A stretch of DNA of 64,000 nucleotides from Flagellimonas amoyensis (GTDB lineage Bacteria; Bacteroidota; Bacteroidia; Flavobacteriales; Flavobacteriaceae): assembly GCF_003058265.1 (NCBI RefSeq), contig NZ_QBUK01000012.1, positions 62,001 through 126,000 of the forward strand, given 5' to 3'. Numbering within the stretch: the first letter of the stretch is position 1; each line of letters begins with the position of its first letter. The notes under the pieces were generated by a model, which did not search any database, was not told where the DNA came from, and saw only the letters and a program-made list of their open reading frames with translations. The translations under genes were made by a program, and so were the position numbers. Shown piece by piece: positions 42,414-51,990 of the stretch.

Positions 42414-44864
42414 ATGGGAGAGATGAAAATATCAAGATTTGACAATATTGACCTTCAGGGATTGGACGAGGATGCGGAGTTGATTCCACTGCTCACGCCT
42501 GAGGACGAAGAACAGATGAACAAAGAGGAACTGCCGGACACCTTGCCCGTGCTTCCCCTACGAAATACCGTGCTGTTCCCTGGAGTGGTGATACCCATCA
42601 CCGCAGGGAGGGACAAGTCCATCAACCTAATCAAGGATGCCAACAATGGCACCAAAACGATCGGTGTGGTGTCCCAAAAGGACGAACAGACCGAAAACCC
42701 CGGCGTTGAGGACATCAACACCTTGGGGACCGTGGCCCGCATCCTAAGGGTGCTCCAAATGCCGGATGGCAACACCACCGTCATCATCCAAGGAAAAAAG
42801 CGGTTCCAGATAGAGAGCATCGTCAGCGAAAAGCCCTATTTGACCGCCAAGGTAAAGGAGGCCGAGGAAATACGGCCCGATGAGAAAAGCAAGGAATTTG
42901 AGGCCATCATCGATTCCATCAAGGAATTGGCCTTTAGGATCATCAAGGACAATCCCAACATTCCCAGTGAAGCCACCTTTGCCATCAAGAACATCCAGAG
43001 CAATTCGTTCCTGATCAACTTTGTGTCCTCCAACCTGAACCTGAGCGTTGCGGAGAAGCAGCAATTGCTGGAGATCCCGAACCTTCAGGAAAGGGCCTTG
43101 GCCACCTTGAAGTACATGAACATGGAACTTCAGAAACTGGAACTGCGCAACGATATCCAGAGCAAGGTGCGCAGCGATATGGACCAGCAGCAACGAGAGT
43201 ACTTCCTGCACCAACAGATGAAGACCATCCAAGAGGAATTGGGTGGCCTGTCCTATGAAGAAGAGGTGGAGGAAATGCGTGCAAAGGCCAAAAAGAAAAA
43301 ATGGAACAAGAACGTCCAGGAGCATTTTGAAAAGGAACTGGCCAAAATGCAGCGCATGAACCCCCAAGTGGCCGAATATTCCATTCAGCGGAATTACTTA
43401 GACTTGATTCTCGACCTGCCTTGGAACGAGTTTTCCAAGGACAAGTTCGACCTGAAACGGGCGCAGCAGATCTTGGACAGGGACCACTACGGTCTGGAAG
43501 ATGTGAAACGACGTATCATAGAATACCTCGCCGTGTTGAAACTGCGCAACGATATGAAATCGCCCATTCTTTGCTTGTACGGACCTCCGGGGGTGGGTAA
43601 GACCTCTTTGGGCAAGTCTGTGGCAGAGGCCTTGGGTAGGGAATACGTGCGCATGTCATTGGGTGGTTTGCGTGATGAGGCCGAGATCCGTGGGCACCGA
43701 AAAACCTATATCGGGGCCATGCCGGGGCGTATCATCCAAAGTTTGAAGAAAGCCGGGACTTCCAATCCAGTTTTTATTTTGGACGAGATCGATAAATTGT
43801 CGAACAGCCATCAAGGGGATCCCTCCTCTGCGATGTTGGAGGTGTTGGACCCAGAGCAGAATGCGGAGTTCCATGACAATTTCCTGGAAATGGGGTATGA
43901 CCTTTCCAAAGTGATGTTCATTGCCACGGCAAATAACCTGTCCTCCATACAGCCTGCTTTGCTGGACCGTATGGAGATCATCAATGTGACGGGATATACC
44001 ATAGAGGAAAAGGTGGAGATTGCCAAGCAACACTTGTTGCCCAAACAGTTGAAGGAGCACGGACTTTCTGCCAAGGACCTGAAAATCGGCAAACGCCAAT
44101 TGGAAAAGATTGTAGAAGGCTATACCCGAGAGTCCGGGGTACGTAACCTAGAGAAACAATTGGCCAAAATGGTGCGCTATGCCGCAAAGTCCATCGCCAT
44201 AGAGGAGGAGTACAGCATAAAAGTATCCGATGAGGATGTGGAAAAGGTCTTGGGACCTGCCCGATTGGAGCGCGATAAGTACGAAAACAACGAAGTGGCC
44301 GGTGTGGTCACAGGCTTGGCATGGACCAGTGTGGGCGGAGACATCCTTTTTATAGAATCCATTCTTTCCAAAGGAAAAGGGATGCTGAACATCACCGGGA
44401 ACTTGGGCAAGGTGATGAAGGAATCCGCGACGATAGCCATGGAATACATCAAATCCAATGCGGATACCTTTGGTATAGACCCCGACGTGTTCGATAAATA
44501 CAATGTACACATCCACGTGCCCGAGGGCGCCACGCCCAAGGACGGACCCAGTGCAGGGATCACGATGTTGACCTCCTTGGTGTCGCTCTTTACCCAACGC
44601 AAGGTGAAAAAGAGCCTTGCCATGACGGGAGAGATCACCCTTCGCGGCAAGGTATTGCCCGTTGGGGGGATCAAGGAAAAGATCTTGGCTGCAAAAAGGG
44701 CCAGGATCAACGAGATCATCCTGTGCAAGGACAACAGAAAGGACATTGAGGAAATCAAGGAAGAATATCTAAAAGGGCTTACCTTCCATTATGTCACGGA
44801 TATGAGCGAGGTCATCGACATTGCCATTACGGGACAGAAGGTGAAAAATGCCAAAACCCTATAA
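42414..44864 (+). CDS. lon: ATP-dependent endopeptidase Lon
   Basis: 816 residues. N-terminal substrate domain ('[20 protein letters not shown]'), AAA+ module (Walker [13 protein letters not shown] near 390; '[10 protein letters not shown]' Walker B), and Ser-Lys protease domain with catalytic Ser713 ([10 protein letters not shown]) and Lys about 756 ([13 protein letters not shown]). It removes misfolded and regulatory proteins. ATG at 42414 chosen; a second ATG at 42423 is almost as good. The preceding 217 bp (42197-42413), shared with the divergent sigma gene, has no obvious consensus promoter. Confidence 0.96.
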   Translation: MGEMKISRFDNIDLQGLDEDAELIPLLTPEDEEQMNKEELPDTLPVLPLRNTVLFPGVVIPITAGRDKSINLIKDANNGTKTIGVVSQKDEQTENPGVEDINTLGTVARILRVLQMPDGNTTVIIQGKKRFQIESIVSEKPYLTAKVKEAEEIRPDEKSKEFEAIIDSIKELAFRIIKDNPNIPSEATFAIKNIQSNSFLINFVSSNLNLSVAEKQQLLEIPNLQERALATLKYMNMELQKLELRNDIQSKVRSDMDQQQREYFLHQQMKTIQEELGGLSYEEEVEEMRAKAKKKKWNKNVQEHFEKELAKMQRMNPQVAEYSIQRNYLDLILDLPWNEFSKDKFDLKRAQQILDRDHYGLEDVKRRIIEYLAVLKLRNDMKSPILCLYGPPGVGKTSLGKSVAEALGREYVRMSLGGLRDEAEIRGHRKTYIGAMPGRIIQSLKKAGTSNPVFILDEIDKLSNSHQGDPSSAMLEVLDPEQNAEFHDNFLEMGYDLSKVMFIATANNLSSIQPALLDRMEIINVTGYTIEEKVEIAKQHLLPKQLKEHGLSAKDLKIGKRQLEKIVEGYTRESGVRNLEKQLAKMVRYAAKSIAIEEEYSIKVSDEDVEKVLGPARLERDKYENNEVAGVVTGLAWTSVGGDILFIESILSKGKGMLNITGNLGKVMKESATIAMEYIKSNADTFGIDPDVFDKYNVHIHVPEGATPKDGPSAGITMLTSLVSLFTQRKVKKSLAMTGEITLRGKVLPVGGIKEKILAAKRARINEIILCKDNRKDIEEIKEEYLKGLTFHYVTDMSEVIDIAITGQKVKNAKTL

Positions 44865-44905
44865 TTCAATGACGGTCGTCATATGATCGTAAGGGCTTTT
44901 CTGCC

Positions 44906-44913
44906 TATTTTTG
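44906..44913 (+). promoter_or_regulatory. TATTTTTG box just before cmk
   Basis: Matches TAnnTTTG but lies only 4 nt before the ATG, so transcripts from it would be leaderless or the match may be chance. No -33 element seen. Confidence 0.2.
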
Positions 44914-44917
44914 GCGC

Positions 44918-45616
44918 ATGGGAAAAATTACGATTGCGATAGACGGACATTCGTCCACAGGAAAGAGCACCATTGCCAAACGCTTGGCCAAGACCCTTGG
45001 CTATATTTATGTGGATACGGGAGCCATGTACAGGGCCGTGTCCCTATATGCGCTGAACCATGGACTGATCGATGCCGAAGGGGAGATAGAGGTAGCTGCA
45101 TTGGTCCAAAAATTACCACAGTTAAAGCTCAAGTTTGTCCCCAATGTGGATTTGGGGATTTCGGAAATGCACCTGAACGGTGAAAATGTGGAAAGGGAAA
45201 TCCGATCCATGAAAGTTTCCGGATATGTCAGCAAAGTGGCCGCTATCAAGGAAGTGCGCGAAATGCTCGTCGAGATGCAGCAAGAGATGGGCAAGGACAA
45301 GGGCATTGTGATGGACGGAAGGGACATCGGCACCGTGGTTTTTCCGGATGCGGAGCTCAAATTGTTCATGACGGCATCTCCCGAGACCCGGGCGGCAAGA
45401 CGCTACAAGGAACTGTTGGACAAAGGGGAGGAGGTTACCTATGAGGAAGTGCTCAAAAATGTGCAGGAACGGGACCGGATAGACTCCACCCGTACCATTT
45501 CTCCCTTAAAAAAGGCCAAGGATGCCATTGAGTTCGACAATGGCGATATGGGATTGGAAGAACAGTTTGAACGCATTTACGACTTTTCCCAACGGGTGAT
45601 TGCGAAGCGAGGGTGA
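44918..45616 (+). CDS. cmk: Cytidylate kinase
   Basis: A 232-residue CMP/dCMP kinase. P-loop 'DGHSSTGKSTIAKRLA', 'GYIYVDTGAMYRAVSLYAL' substrate region, 'DGRDIGTVVFPDAELK' and lid 'ASPETRAARRYKEL' complete. It phosphorylates CMP for nucleotide supply. 53 nt after lon. In related genomes the rpsA block usually follows cmk closely (recollection); here a foreign pair intervenes. Confidence 0.96.
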   Translation: MGKITIAIDGHSSTGKSTIAKRLAKTLGYIYVDTGAMYRAVSLYALNHGLIDAEGEIEVAALVQKLPQLKLKFVPNVDLGISEMHLNGENVEREIRSMKVSGYVSKVAAIKEVREMLVEMQQEMGKDKGIVMDGRDIGTVVFPDAELKLFMTASPETRAARRYKELLDKGEEVTYEEVLKNVQERDRIDSTRTISPLKKAKDAIEFDNGDMGLEEQFERIYDFSQRVIAKRG

Positions 45617-45839
45617 GTAGATAGCTGTATTGACTTTTCTTAATAATTCATTGTAAATGATTAAGGTGTATTAGAATTACTAACATCAATGTTCTTATAT
45701 TGTTAAATCCACATATAGAGTTAATAATTTTAAGTGTTATTTCAGATATTTGAATTTTAAAGCTTAAATTAACCTATAAAAGCCTATATTTCTATAATAT
45801 ATATTTCATTATTTACGTAAATCAGCAAATATCTAAAAA
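45617..45839. promoter_or_regulatory. AT-rich regulatory spacer with palindrome before the ATPase/RloB pair
   Basis: 223 bp of very AT-rich non-coding DNA. A perfect 12-bp palindrome ATTTACGTAAAT (45811-45822) sits 17 nt before the ATPase start and could be an operator. TATATTTC boxes near 45785 and 45800 resemble but do not match TAnnTTTG. The composition change begins just after the cmk stop. Confidence 0.4.
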
Positions 45840-47117
45840 ATGCTAATTGAATTTAGTGTGGGGAATTATCGCTCCATCAAGGATGTACAGACAATCAGTT
45901 TTGTTCCAACTGGTTTAAAAAGTCCAGAGAAGTATGATTCTATTGACAAGAATAATATTGCAAGGCTTCATGGATATCAAACGTTTAAAACAGTTGGTAT
46001 ATATGGTGCAAATGGAAGTGGCAAAAGTAATTTGGTCAAAGCGTTGGATAATTTTATTAAGGTCGTCACTCAAGAAGCAAGCTCTAGTTCTAATATGGAA
46101 GCGCTTTGTGATCCATTCTTGTATCAAGATGATTCAGAATATTCTGAATGTTATTTTCAAATTGTACTTGTTATTGATGAAAAGAAGTATCGTTATGGGC
46201 TAACTGCTAAAAGAAATCCTAAACAAAAAGAAGAAGGAGATTCATCTTGGAGCAAAGAAATTGTTACAAATGAATGGCTTTTTGGAACAAAGGAAAAGAA
46301 TATGGCAGAACTCTTTATCCGTACAGGGGCCGATATAAAAAAGGACCGATTGCCAAATAATGAATCTATTCCACCTACTGTAGCTTATGAACATACTTTG
46401 TTTTTGACACATGCTGCAGCATTTGATAGTGAAGGAGTAAGTCAAAAAATACGCAATTATTTGGGTCACTGGACAATTTCCAATTTGAATAGTGAGCATG
46501 AGAGATTCAGGAAAATGTCAGTTAATATGATAACTTCTAGGGGTAAAAAGGATGAATTTTTAGATATGTTGTCTTCATTTGATCTCCGCTATTCAGATGT
46601 TGAAATAGAGGATGAGGAAGAAATTAAGAATTCAAAGCTTATACCACAAAATATTATCAATCTTTCTAGAGAGTATTCCCCGTTAGAAGGCAATAATCGT
46701 TCTGTATTTTTAAATCTTCAATACAATGAATCAGTTGGCACGCAAAAATTATTTGATTTAGCAGGACTTCTACTAATCACATTTAATTTAAGTAAGCCGG
46801 CATTTGTAACATTAGATGAAATAGACAGTAATTTTCATCCTTCATTGCTAATTAAACTAATAAAAATGTTTAATGACCCATCTATAAATAAAAGTCAATC
46901 TCAGCTTTTGTTTACCAGTCATGATACAAATTTAATGTCTCCTTCAATTATGAGACGAGATCAATTTTACTTTGCTGAAAAAAATGAAGATCAATCAACT
47001 AGACTGTATTCACTGGCTGATTTGAGGGGAATCAGAAATGATGCAGATTTTGCTAAACAATATTTGGCAGGGTTTTATGGAGCCTTACCGATTCTCAATG
47101 ATTTTGTTGAAAGTTGA
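45840..47117 (+). CDS. AAA_15/21-type ATPase of a two-gene defence-like system (RloA/AbiLi-like)
   Basis: 425 residues of the OLD/RecF-like ABC-ATPase superfamily. N-terminus 'MLIEFSVGNYRSIKD' is typical for these (strand then P-loop). Walker A GIYGANGSGKSN at residues 53-64, signature-like 'GTQKLFDLAGLL', Walker B with Asp326-Glu327 (FVTLDEIDSNFHPSL), switch His361 (FTSHDTN). No nuclease domain of its own. The partner RloB gene overlaps its stop by one base (TGATG). Such pairs (AbiL; RloA next to restriction loci) are known or predicted anti-phage modules. AT content far above neighbours indicates recent acquisition. Confidence 0.85.
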   Translation: MLIEFSVGNYRSIKDVQTISFVPTGLKSPEKYDSIDKNNIARLHGYQTFKTVGIYGANGSGKSNLVKALDNFIKVVTQEASSSSNMEALCDPFLYQDDSEYSECYFQIVLVIDEKKYRYGLTAKRNPKQKEEGDSSWSKEIVTNEWLFGTKEKNMAELFIRTGADIKKDRLPNNESIPPTVAYEHTLFLTHAAAFDSEGVSQKIRNYLGHWTISNLNSEHERFRKMSVNMITSRGKKDEFLDMLSSFDLRYSDVEIEDEEEIKNSKLIPQNIINLSREYSPLEGNNRSVFLNLQYNESVGTQKLFDLAGLLLITFNLSKPAFVTLDEIDSNFHPSLLIKLIKMFNDPSINKSQSQLLFTSHDTNLMSPSIMRRDQFYFAEKNEDQSTRLYSLADLRGIRNDADFAKQYLAGFYGALPILNDFVES

Positions 47118-47857
47118 TGGAGGAGCCTTGGAAAATAAAAGAATCAGATGAGCGTAAAGAGGATATGCTCAAAACATACATAATCTTCTGTGAAGATTCG
47201 GTTAGTGAGCCTGTGTATTTTAAATACTTTGAAACCAAAAAGATTAAGGTGAATTTAGTTCCAAATCAAAAAAGTTCAATGCACAATGTCCTTAAGGCTG
47301 TTGCTCATTGTCGAGCGCAGGGGATGATTGATGAAAATGAAGGTGATGATTGGAGTCTTACAGAAGATGCAAATGTGTGGTGTGTATTTGATAGAGATAA
47401 AAATTCAAATGGGGCAGATAATGAATCGGGTAATATAGAATTTGACGAGGCTATTGCTCATGCAAAGCGGCGTGGAATAAAGGTCGCATGGAGCAATGAT
47501 TCTTTTGAGCTATGGGTTTTGCTTCATTTCGAGGAGGTGCAAATAACAGATGAAAACGTCTGCCATCGACTTTCATATTATGATAGGTTAACAGAGGTGT
47601 TTAGGAATATCGACAATCCCGGAGATAAATTAGAACGAGCAAGAGTCCATGAAACTTTCAACTATAAATCCAGTTTAAAAAGTGAAAATAACTTTAGGTA
47701 TGTTGTGCGACCAAAGATGATTCCAAATACAGAAGATGCTATAGCTCGTGCTAAATTGCTAGAGGAGCAATTCAACAATGAGAAACTACGTAGTCACGAA
47801 CGTTGTCCATTAACACTGATTCATCATCTTCTGGAAGATATTCTGACAAATCATTAA
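47117..47857 (+). CDS. RloB-like protein (TOPRIM-type effector partner)
   Basis: 246 residues from the ATG overlapping the ATPase stop. RloB family marks: 'TYIIFCEDSVSEPVYFKYF' with Glu26 and Glu31; 'VWCVFDRDKNSNG' with Asp92 and Asp94, as in the DxD of TOPRIM folds; and 'WSNDSFELWVLLHFEE' near 125-141, the most conserved RloB segment. The C-terminal 'AIARAKLLEEQFNNE' is also typical. The acidic constellation suggests a metal-dependent nuclease or nucleotidyl enzyme triggered by the ATPase (inference from AbiL and PARIS-type systems). The gene ends at a strong terminator. Confidence 0.88.
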   Translation: MEEPWKIKESDERKEDMLKTYIIFCEDSVSEPVYFKYFETKKIKVNLVPNQKSSMHNVLKAVAHCRAQGMIDENEGDDWSLTEDANVWCVFDRDKNSNGADNESGNIEFDEAIAHAKRRGIKVAWSNDSFELWVLLHFEEVQITDENVCHRLSYYDRLTEVFRNIDNPGDKLERARVHETFNYKSSLKSENNFRYVVRPKMIPNTEDAIARAKLLEEQFNNEKLRSHERCPLTLIHHLLEDILTNH

Positions 47858-47886
47858 AATAAAAATAGTTGTACTTTAAACGTGTG

Positions 47887-47926
47887 AAATAGAAATGGCG
47901 AAAATAGGCGCCATTTCTATTTTATT
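47887..47926. terminator. Strong bidirectional terminator after the RloB gene
   Basis: AAATAGAAATGGCG (47887-47900) and CGCCATTTCTATTT (47909-47922) form a perfect 14-bp stem with an 8-nt loop, followed by T-rich sequence. It lies between convergent genes. Confidence 0.9.
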
Positions 47927-47935
47927 AAGAATACA

Positions 47936-48316
47936 CTACAAATTAGGAATCACCAACACCTGATCGGGATGGATCACATCTGGGTTTTTCAGGATGTTCG
48001 TATTCGCCTCAAAAATCTTGTTGTACTTCATGGCATCCCCATAATAGTGCTTCGCGATCTTGCTCAACGATTCCCCGCTTTTTACGGTGTGCCTGTGATA
48101 GACCGACTCGTCCGCCACGGTGATGTTGGCCTTGATGTCCGAAGGTTTCTCGCCCCCGATCTCCTTTATCTTGTCCCACAGCATGTTCTTTTCATAGGGG
48201 GTGGCGGCCACTCCCTTGATCTTTAGGACGCCACCGTCCTCAGTAACATCACCATCCTTTATGTTCAGTTTAAGACCTAGGTCCAGAACGGGCTGATACT
48301 TTGCTTTTGCGCTCAT
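47936..48316 (-). CDS. BON-like plus LysM protein (Kbp/YgaU-like)
   Basis: 126 residues. A BON-like N-terminal part ('LKIKGVAATPYEKNMLWDKIKEIGG') precedes a LysM domain (about 75-124: 'YHRHTVKSGESLSKIAKHYYGDAMKYNKIFEAN'). No signal peptide. The layout matches the potassium-binding protein Kbp (YgaU). The function in Bacteroidota is not tested. It is a single gene, divergent from rpsA. Confidence 0.85.
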   Translation of the reverse strand: MSAKAKYQPVLDLGLKLNIKDGDVTEDGGVLKIKGVAATPYEKNMLWDKIKEIGGEKPSDIKANITVADESVYHRHTVKSGESLSKIAKHYYGDAMKYNKIFEANTNILKNPDVIHPDQVLVIPNL

Positions 48317-48429
48317 GTTTTCCTTATTTTATAGTTAATAATTAGAACCCTCAAGATAGCTATTATGGCCCTATTTTACCATTAAATTATGGTAATACTT
48401 TCTTTACGCCAACCTTTGGTGCCGTAGGC

Positions 48430-48460
48430 TTTGTGAATCAATAAATTAATTGTATTTTTG
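48430..48460 (+). promoter_or_regulatory. rpsA promoter, perfect Bacteroidota type
   Basis: TTTG (48430-48433), 19-nt spacer, TATTTTTG (48453-48460). Transcription should start near 48467, giving a leader of about 110 nt before the rpsA ATG. Confidence 0.75.
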
Positions 48461-48575
48461 CACACCTTTTTGACAAGGAAGCAAGAGGAAAAGGGAACAG
48501 GAACATTTTTAAAAACCACTTTCGCGGTGATTGTCCAACTCTTGTAAAGCGCGGAATACAAATTTGAATCAGCAC

Positions 48576-50408
48576 ATGGCTGAAGAAAAAGCAACCGTTG
48601 AGGCAACAGAAACTGCCGCAGCACCAGAAGTAAAAGAAACACAGCCCAAACAAGATCCACAGGAATTCCTGGCCAATTTTGATTGGGACAAGTATGAAGA
48701 AGGAATTGAGCGCGTAGATGACAAGAAACTCAAGGAATTCGAGACCCTTGTGGAGGAAAATTTCGTGGACACTGCCGATGAGGAAGTAGTCGAAGGAACA
48801 GTGGTGCACATGACCGACCGTGAGGCCATCATTGACATCAATGCAAAATCCGAAGGGGTGATCTCCTTGAACGAGTTCCGTTACAACCCCAACCTAAAGG
48901 TTGGTGACAAGGTTGAGGTACTCATCGATATCCGTGAGGACAAGACCGGCCAATTGGTGCTTTCGCACAGAAAGGCAAGGACCATCATGGCTTGGGATCG
49001 CGTTAACGCTGCCCATGACAAGGAGGAAATCGTACAAGGTTTCGTAAAATGTAGGACCAAAGGAGGTATGATCGTTGACGTTTTCGGCATCGAGGCGTTC
49101 TTGCCAGGTTCACAAATCGATGTGAAGCCTATCCGTGACTACGATCAGTACGTAGGAAAGACCATGGAGTTCAAGGTAGTGAAGATCAACCACGAGTTCA
49201 AGAACGTAGTGGTTTCCCACAAAGCCCTGATCGAAGCGGACATCGAAGAGCAGAAGAAAGAGATCATCGGCCAATTGGAAAAAGGTCAAGTATTGGAAGG
49301 TGTCGTGAAGAACATCACTTCTTATGGTGTGTTCATCGACCTAGGTGGCGTGGATGGTTTGATCCACATTACCGACCTTTCTTGGAGCAGGATCAACCAC
49401 CCCAACGAAGTTGTTGAGTTGGATCAGAAATTGAACGTGGTTATCCTTGATTTCGATGATAACAAATCAAGAATCCAATTGGGTCTTAAGCAGTTGGAGA
49501 AACACCCATGGGATGCCCTTGGTGATGAGATCAAAGTAGGTGACAAAGTAAAAGGTAAGGTAGTGGTGATCGCCGACTACGGTGCCTTTATCGAAGTTGC
49601 TGAAGGAGTGGAAGGTCTGATCCACGTTTCTGAAATGTCATGGTCAACGCACTTGCGTTCTGCCCAAGACTTCGTGAACGTTGGTGACGAGGTGGAGGCC
49701 GTTGTCCTTACCTTGGACAGGGAAGATCGTAAAATGTCTTTGGGTATCAAGCAATTGACCCCAGATCCATGGACCGATATCACTTCCAAATATCCAGTGG
49801 GATCCAAACACAAAGGAATCGTTCGTAACTTCACCAACTTTGGCGTATTCGTAGAGTTGGAAGAAGGAATCGACGGGTTGATCTATATCTCCGACCTTTC
49901 TTGGACCAAGAAGATCAAGCACCCATCCGAGTTCGTTACCGTTGGTGACACCTTGGAAGTGGAAGTTCTTGAGTTGGATGTTGAAGGACGCAAGTTGAGC
50001 TTAGGTCACAAGCAGACCACGGCAAACCCTTGGGACAAGTACTCCGAGGAGTTCGCTGAAGGTACCATTCACAAAGCTGCGATCGCAGAAGTAGTGGACA
50101 AGGGAGCTACCATCAACTTCAATGAGGACATTGTTGGATTTGTTCCACAACGTCACATGGAAAAAGAAGATGGTAAGAAATTGGTGAAAGGTGAAGAAGT
50201 AGAGTTCAAGATCATCGAGTTCAACAAAGATTTCAAACGAGTTGTGGCCAGCCACACTGCTATCTTTAGAGAGCAAGAAGAGAACAATGTAAAAGCGGCC
50301 AAGAAGAGGTCTTCCTCTTCTGACGAGGCGGCACCCACCCTTGGTGATGCCAACGCCCAGTTGCAAGCATTGAAGGATAAAATGGAAGCTGATTCCAAGA
50401 AAAAGTAA
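48576..50408 (+). CDS. rpsA: 30S ribosomal protein S1
   Basis: 610 residues from MAEEKATVEATETAA, following an acidic N-terminal tail; an earlier in-frame ATG lacks family resemblance and lies in the leader. Six S1 repeats, recognisable by 'GVKNITSYGVFIDLGGVDGLIHITDLSWSRI'-style segments (about 270-345) and repeats thereafter with 'GDEVEAVVLTLDREDRKMSLGIKQL'. S1 binds mRNA on the 30S subunit, relevant in Bacteroidota where Shine-Dalgarno use is limited. A long leader may allow autoregulation. Terminator downstream. Confidence 0.96.
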   Translation: MAEEKATVEATETAAAPEVKETQPKQDPQEFLANFDWDKYEEGIERVDDKKLKEFETLVEENFVDTADEEVVEGTVVHMTDREAIIDINAKSEGVISLNEFRYNPNLKVGDKVEVLIDIREDKTGQLVLSHRKARTIMAWDRVNAAHDKEEIVQGFVKCRTKGGMIVDVFGIEAFLPGSQIDVKPIRDYDQYVGKTMEFKVVKINHEFKNVVVSHKALIEADIEEQKKEIIGQLEKGQVLEGVVKNITSYGVFIDLGGVDGLIHITDLSWSRINHPNEVVELDQKLNVVILDFDDNKSRIQLGLKQLEKHPWDALGDEIKVGDKVKGKVVVIADYGAFIEVAEGVEGLIHVSEMSWSTHLRSAQDFVNVGDEVEAVVLTLDREDRKMSLGIKQLTPDPWTDITSKYPVGSKHKGIVRNFTNFGVFVELEEGIDGLIYISDLSWTKKIKHPSEFVTVGDTLEVEVLELDVEGRKLSLGHKQTTANPWDKYSEEFAEGTIHKAAIAEVVDKGATINFNEDIVGFVPQRHMEKEDGKKLVKGEEVEFKIIEFNKDFKRVVASHTAIFREQEENNVKAAKKRSSSSDEAAPTLGDANAQLQALKDKMEADSKKK

Positions 50409-50426
50409 TCAGGTTTTCCTAAAAAC

Positions 50427-50459
50427 AAAAGCCCCACTGTTTCCAGTGGGGCTTTTTTT
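50427..50459. terminator. Strong terminator after rpsA
   Basis: GCCCCACTG (50431-50439), 4-nt loop, CAGTGGGGC (50444-50452), followed by seven Ts. Confidence 0.93.
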
Positions 50460-50465
50460 GTGTCG

Positions 50466-50494
50466 TTGCCATTCTAAAGAATTGCTTACTTTTG
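50466..50494 (+). promoter_or_regulatory. pyrR promoter
   Basis: TTG (50466-50468), 18-nt spacer, TACTTTTG (50487-50494). It lies right after the rpsA terminator, with a predicted start near 50500, so the leader is only ~20 nt and leaves no room for an attenuator. Confidence 0.65.
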
Positions 50495-50521
50495 CATACA
50501 ACAGAGTCGGTCGCAAAACCT

Positions 50522-51058
50522 ATGAGCCAAAAAGTACTTCTCACTTCAAAGGAAATCAACATCATACTGCACCGGCTGGCCTGTCAGCTATTGGAAAACC
50601 ATTTGGACTTTACGGATACGGCACTTATAGGCATACAGCCCAGAGGCGTATTTTTGGCCGAAAGGTTGGCCAAGATCCTGAAACAGGAGTATGAAGTGAA
50701 GAACATCTCCCTAGGTTTTTTGGACATTACCTTTTTTAGGGACGATTTTGGACGTGGGGAGATCCTTAAGGCCAATACCACTAAAATGGACTTTCTGGTC
50801 GAGGACAAAAAAGTGGTTTTCATTGACGATGTGCTGTACACGGGAAGGAGCATCAGAGCTGCCCTTACGGCCATTCAGTCCTTCGGAAGACCAAAAAACA
50901 TCGAGCTCCTCACCTTGATCGACAGACGTTTCAGTAGGCATTTGCCCATACAGCCCAATTACAGGGGCAGGCAGGTGGATGCCATCAACAACGAAAAAGT
51001 GAAGGTGATGTGGGAAGAAAATGACGGAGAAGATATCGTATATTTAGTAAGCAAATAG
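50522..51058 (+). CDS. pyrR: Bifunctional PyrR (pyrimidine regulator / uracil phosphoribosyltransferase)
   Basis: 178 residues from MSQKVLLTSKEINI. PRPP-binding loop VVFIDDVLYTGRSIRA, 'GIQPRGVFLAERLAK' and 'DRRFSRHLPIQPNYRGRQVD' are typical of PyrR. Known members regulate pyr mRNA by attenuation and have UPRT activity. Here it heads a pyrR-pyrB-STAS-like-rnz cluster, with 4 nt before pyrB. The leader is too short for the classical attenuator, so UPRT may be the main role (inference). Confidence 0.92.
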   Translation: MSQKVLLTSKEINIILHRLACQLLENHLDFTDTALIGIQPRGVFLAERLAKILKQEYEVKNISLGFLDITFFRDDFGRGEILKANTTKMDFLVEDKKVVFIDDVLYTGRSIRAALTAIQSFGRPKNIELLTLIDRRFSRHLPIQPNYRGRQVDAINNEKVKVMWEENDGEDIVYLVSK

Positions 51059-51062
51059 AACA

Positions 51063-51989
51063 ATGAGCGAATTGAGTGTAGATCACTTGCTGGGAATCAA
51101 ATATCTGAACAAGAAGGATATAGAGCTCATTTTTGAAACAGCGGACCATTTCAAGGAAGTCATCAACAGGTCCATAAAAAAAGTGCCCACCCTTAGGGAT
51201 ATCACCATTGCCAACATCTTTTTTGAGAACAGTACGCGAACACGGCTTTCTTTCGAGCTGGCCGAAAAGCGATTGTCTGCCGATGTGGTCAATTTTTCCG
51301 CAGGCCAGTCCTCGGTAAAAAAAGGGGAAACCCTCATCGACACGGTGAACAATATCCTCTCCATGAAAGTGGACATGGTGGTGATGCGCCATCCCAATCC
51401 CGGTGCGGGCATATTTCTTTCAAAACACGTAAAGGCGGCCATTGTGAATGCCGGCGATGGGGCACACGAACACCCTACCCAGGCCCTTTTGGATTCTTTT
51501 TCCATACGGGAAAAACTGGGCGATGTGGGTGGTAAGAACGTAGTCATTGTCGGGGACATTCTGCACTCCAGGGTGGCCCTTTCCAATATTTTTGCATTGA
51601 AACTGCAAGGGGCCAATGTCAAGGTCTGTGGTCCAAGGACCCTTATCCCAAAGCATATAGAATCTTTGGGTGTCACTGTGGAAACGGATTTAAGGAAGGC
51701 CCTACAATGGTGCGATGTAGCCAATATGCTCCGTGTCCAGAACGAACGGATGGACATCAGTTATTTTCCCTCCACCCGCGAATATACCCAGCAATTTGGG
51801 GTGAACAAGGAGCTGCTGGACAGCTTGGACAAACAGATTGTGATCATGCACCCAGGACCCATCAACCGTGGAGTGGAGATCACAAGTGATGTTGCGGATT
51901 CCGACCAATCCATCATTCTGCACCAAGTGGAGAACGGAGTGGCCGTCCGCATGGCAGTACTCTATTTATTGGCATCAAAAATTAAGTAA
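51063..51989 (+). CDS. pyrB: Aspartate carbamoyltransferase catalytic subunit
   Basis: 308 residues. Carbamoyl-phosphate motif 'FFENSTRTRLSFELAEKRL' and 'MVVMRHPNPGAG' and 'ILHSRVALSNI', C-terminal 'HPGPINRGVEI' are complete. It catalyses the first committed step of pyrimidine synthesis. No pyrI is near, in keeping with a simple trimeric class. It follows pyrR by 4 nt. Confidence 0.96.
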   Translation: MSELSVDHLLGIKYLNKKDIELIFETADHFKEVINRSIKKVPTLRDITIANIFFENSTRTRLSFELAEKRLSADVVNFSAGQSSVKKGETLIDTVNNILSMKVDMVVMRHPNPGAGIFLSKHVKAAIVNAGDGAHEHPTQALLDSFSIREKLGDVGGKNVVIVGDILHSRVALSNIFALKLQGANVKVCGPRTLIPKHIESLGVTVETDLRKALQWCDVANMLRVQNERMDISYFPSTREYTQQFGVNKELLDSLDKQIVIMHPGPINRGVEITSDVADSDQSIILHQVENGVAVRMAVLYLLASKIK

Positions 51990-51990
51990 G

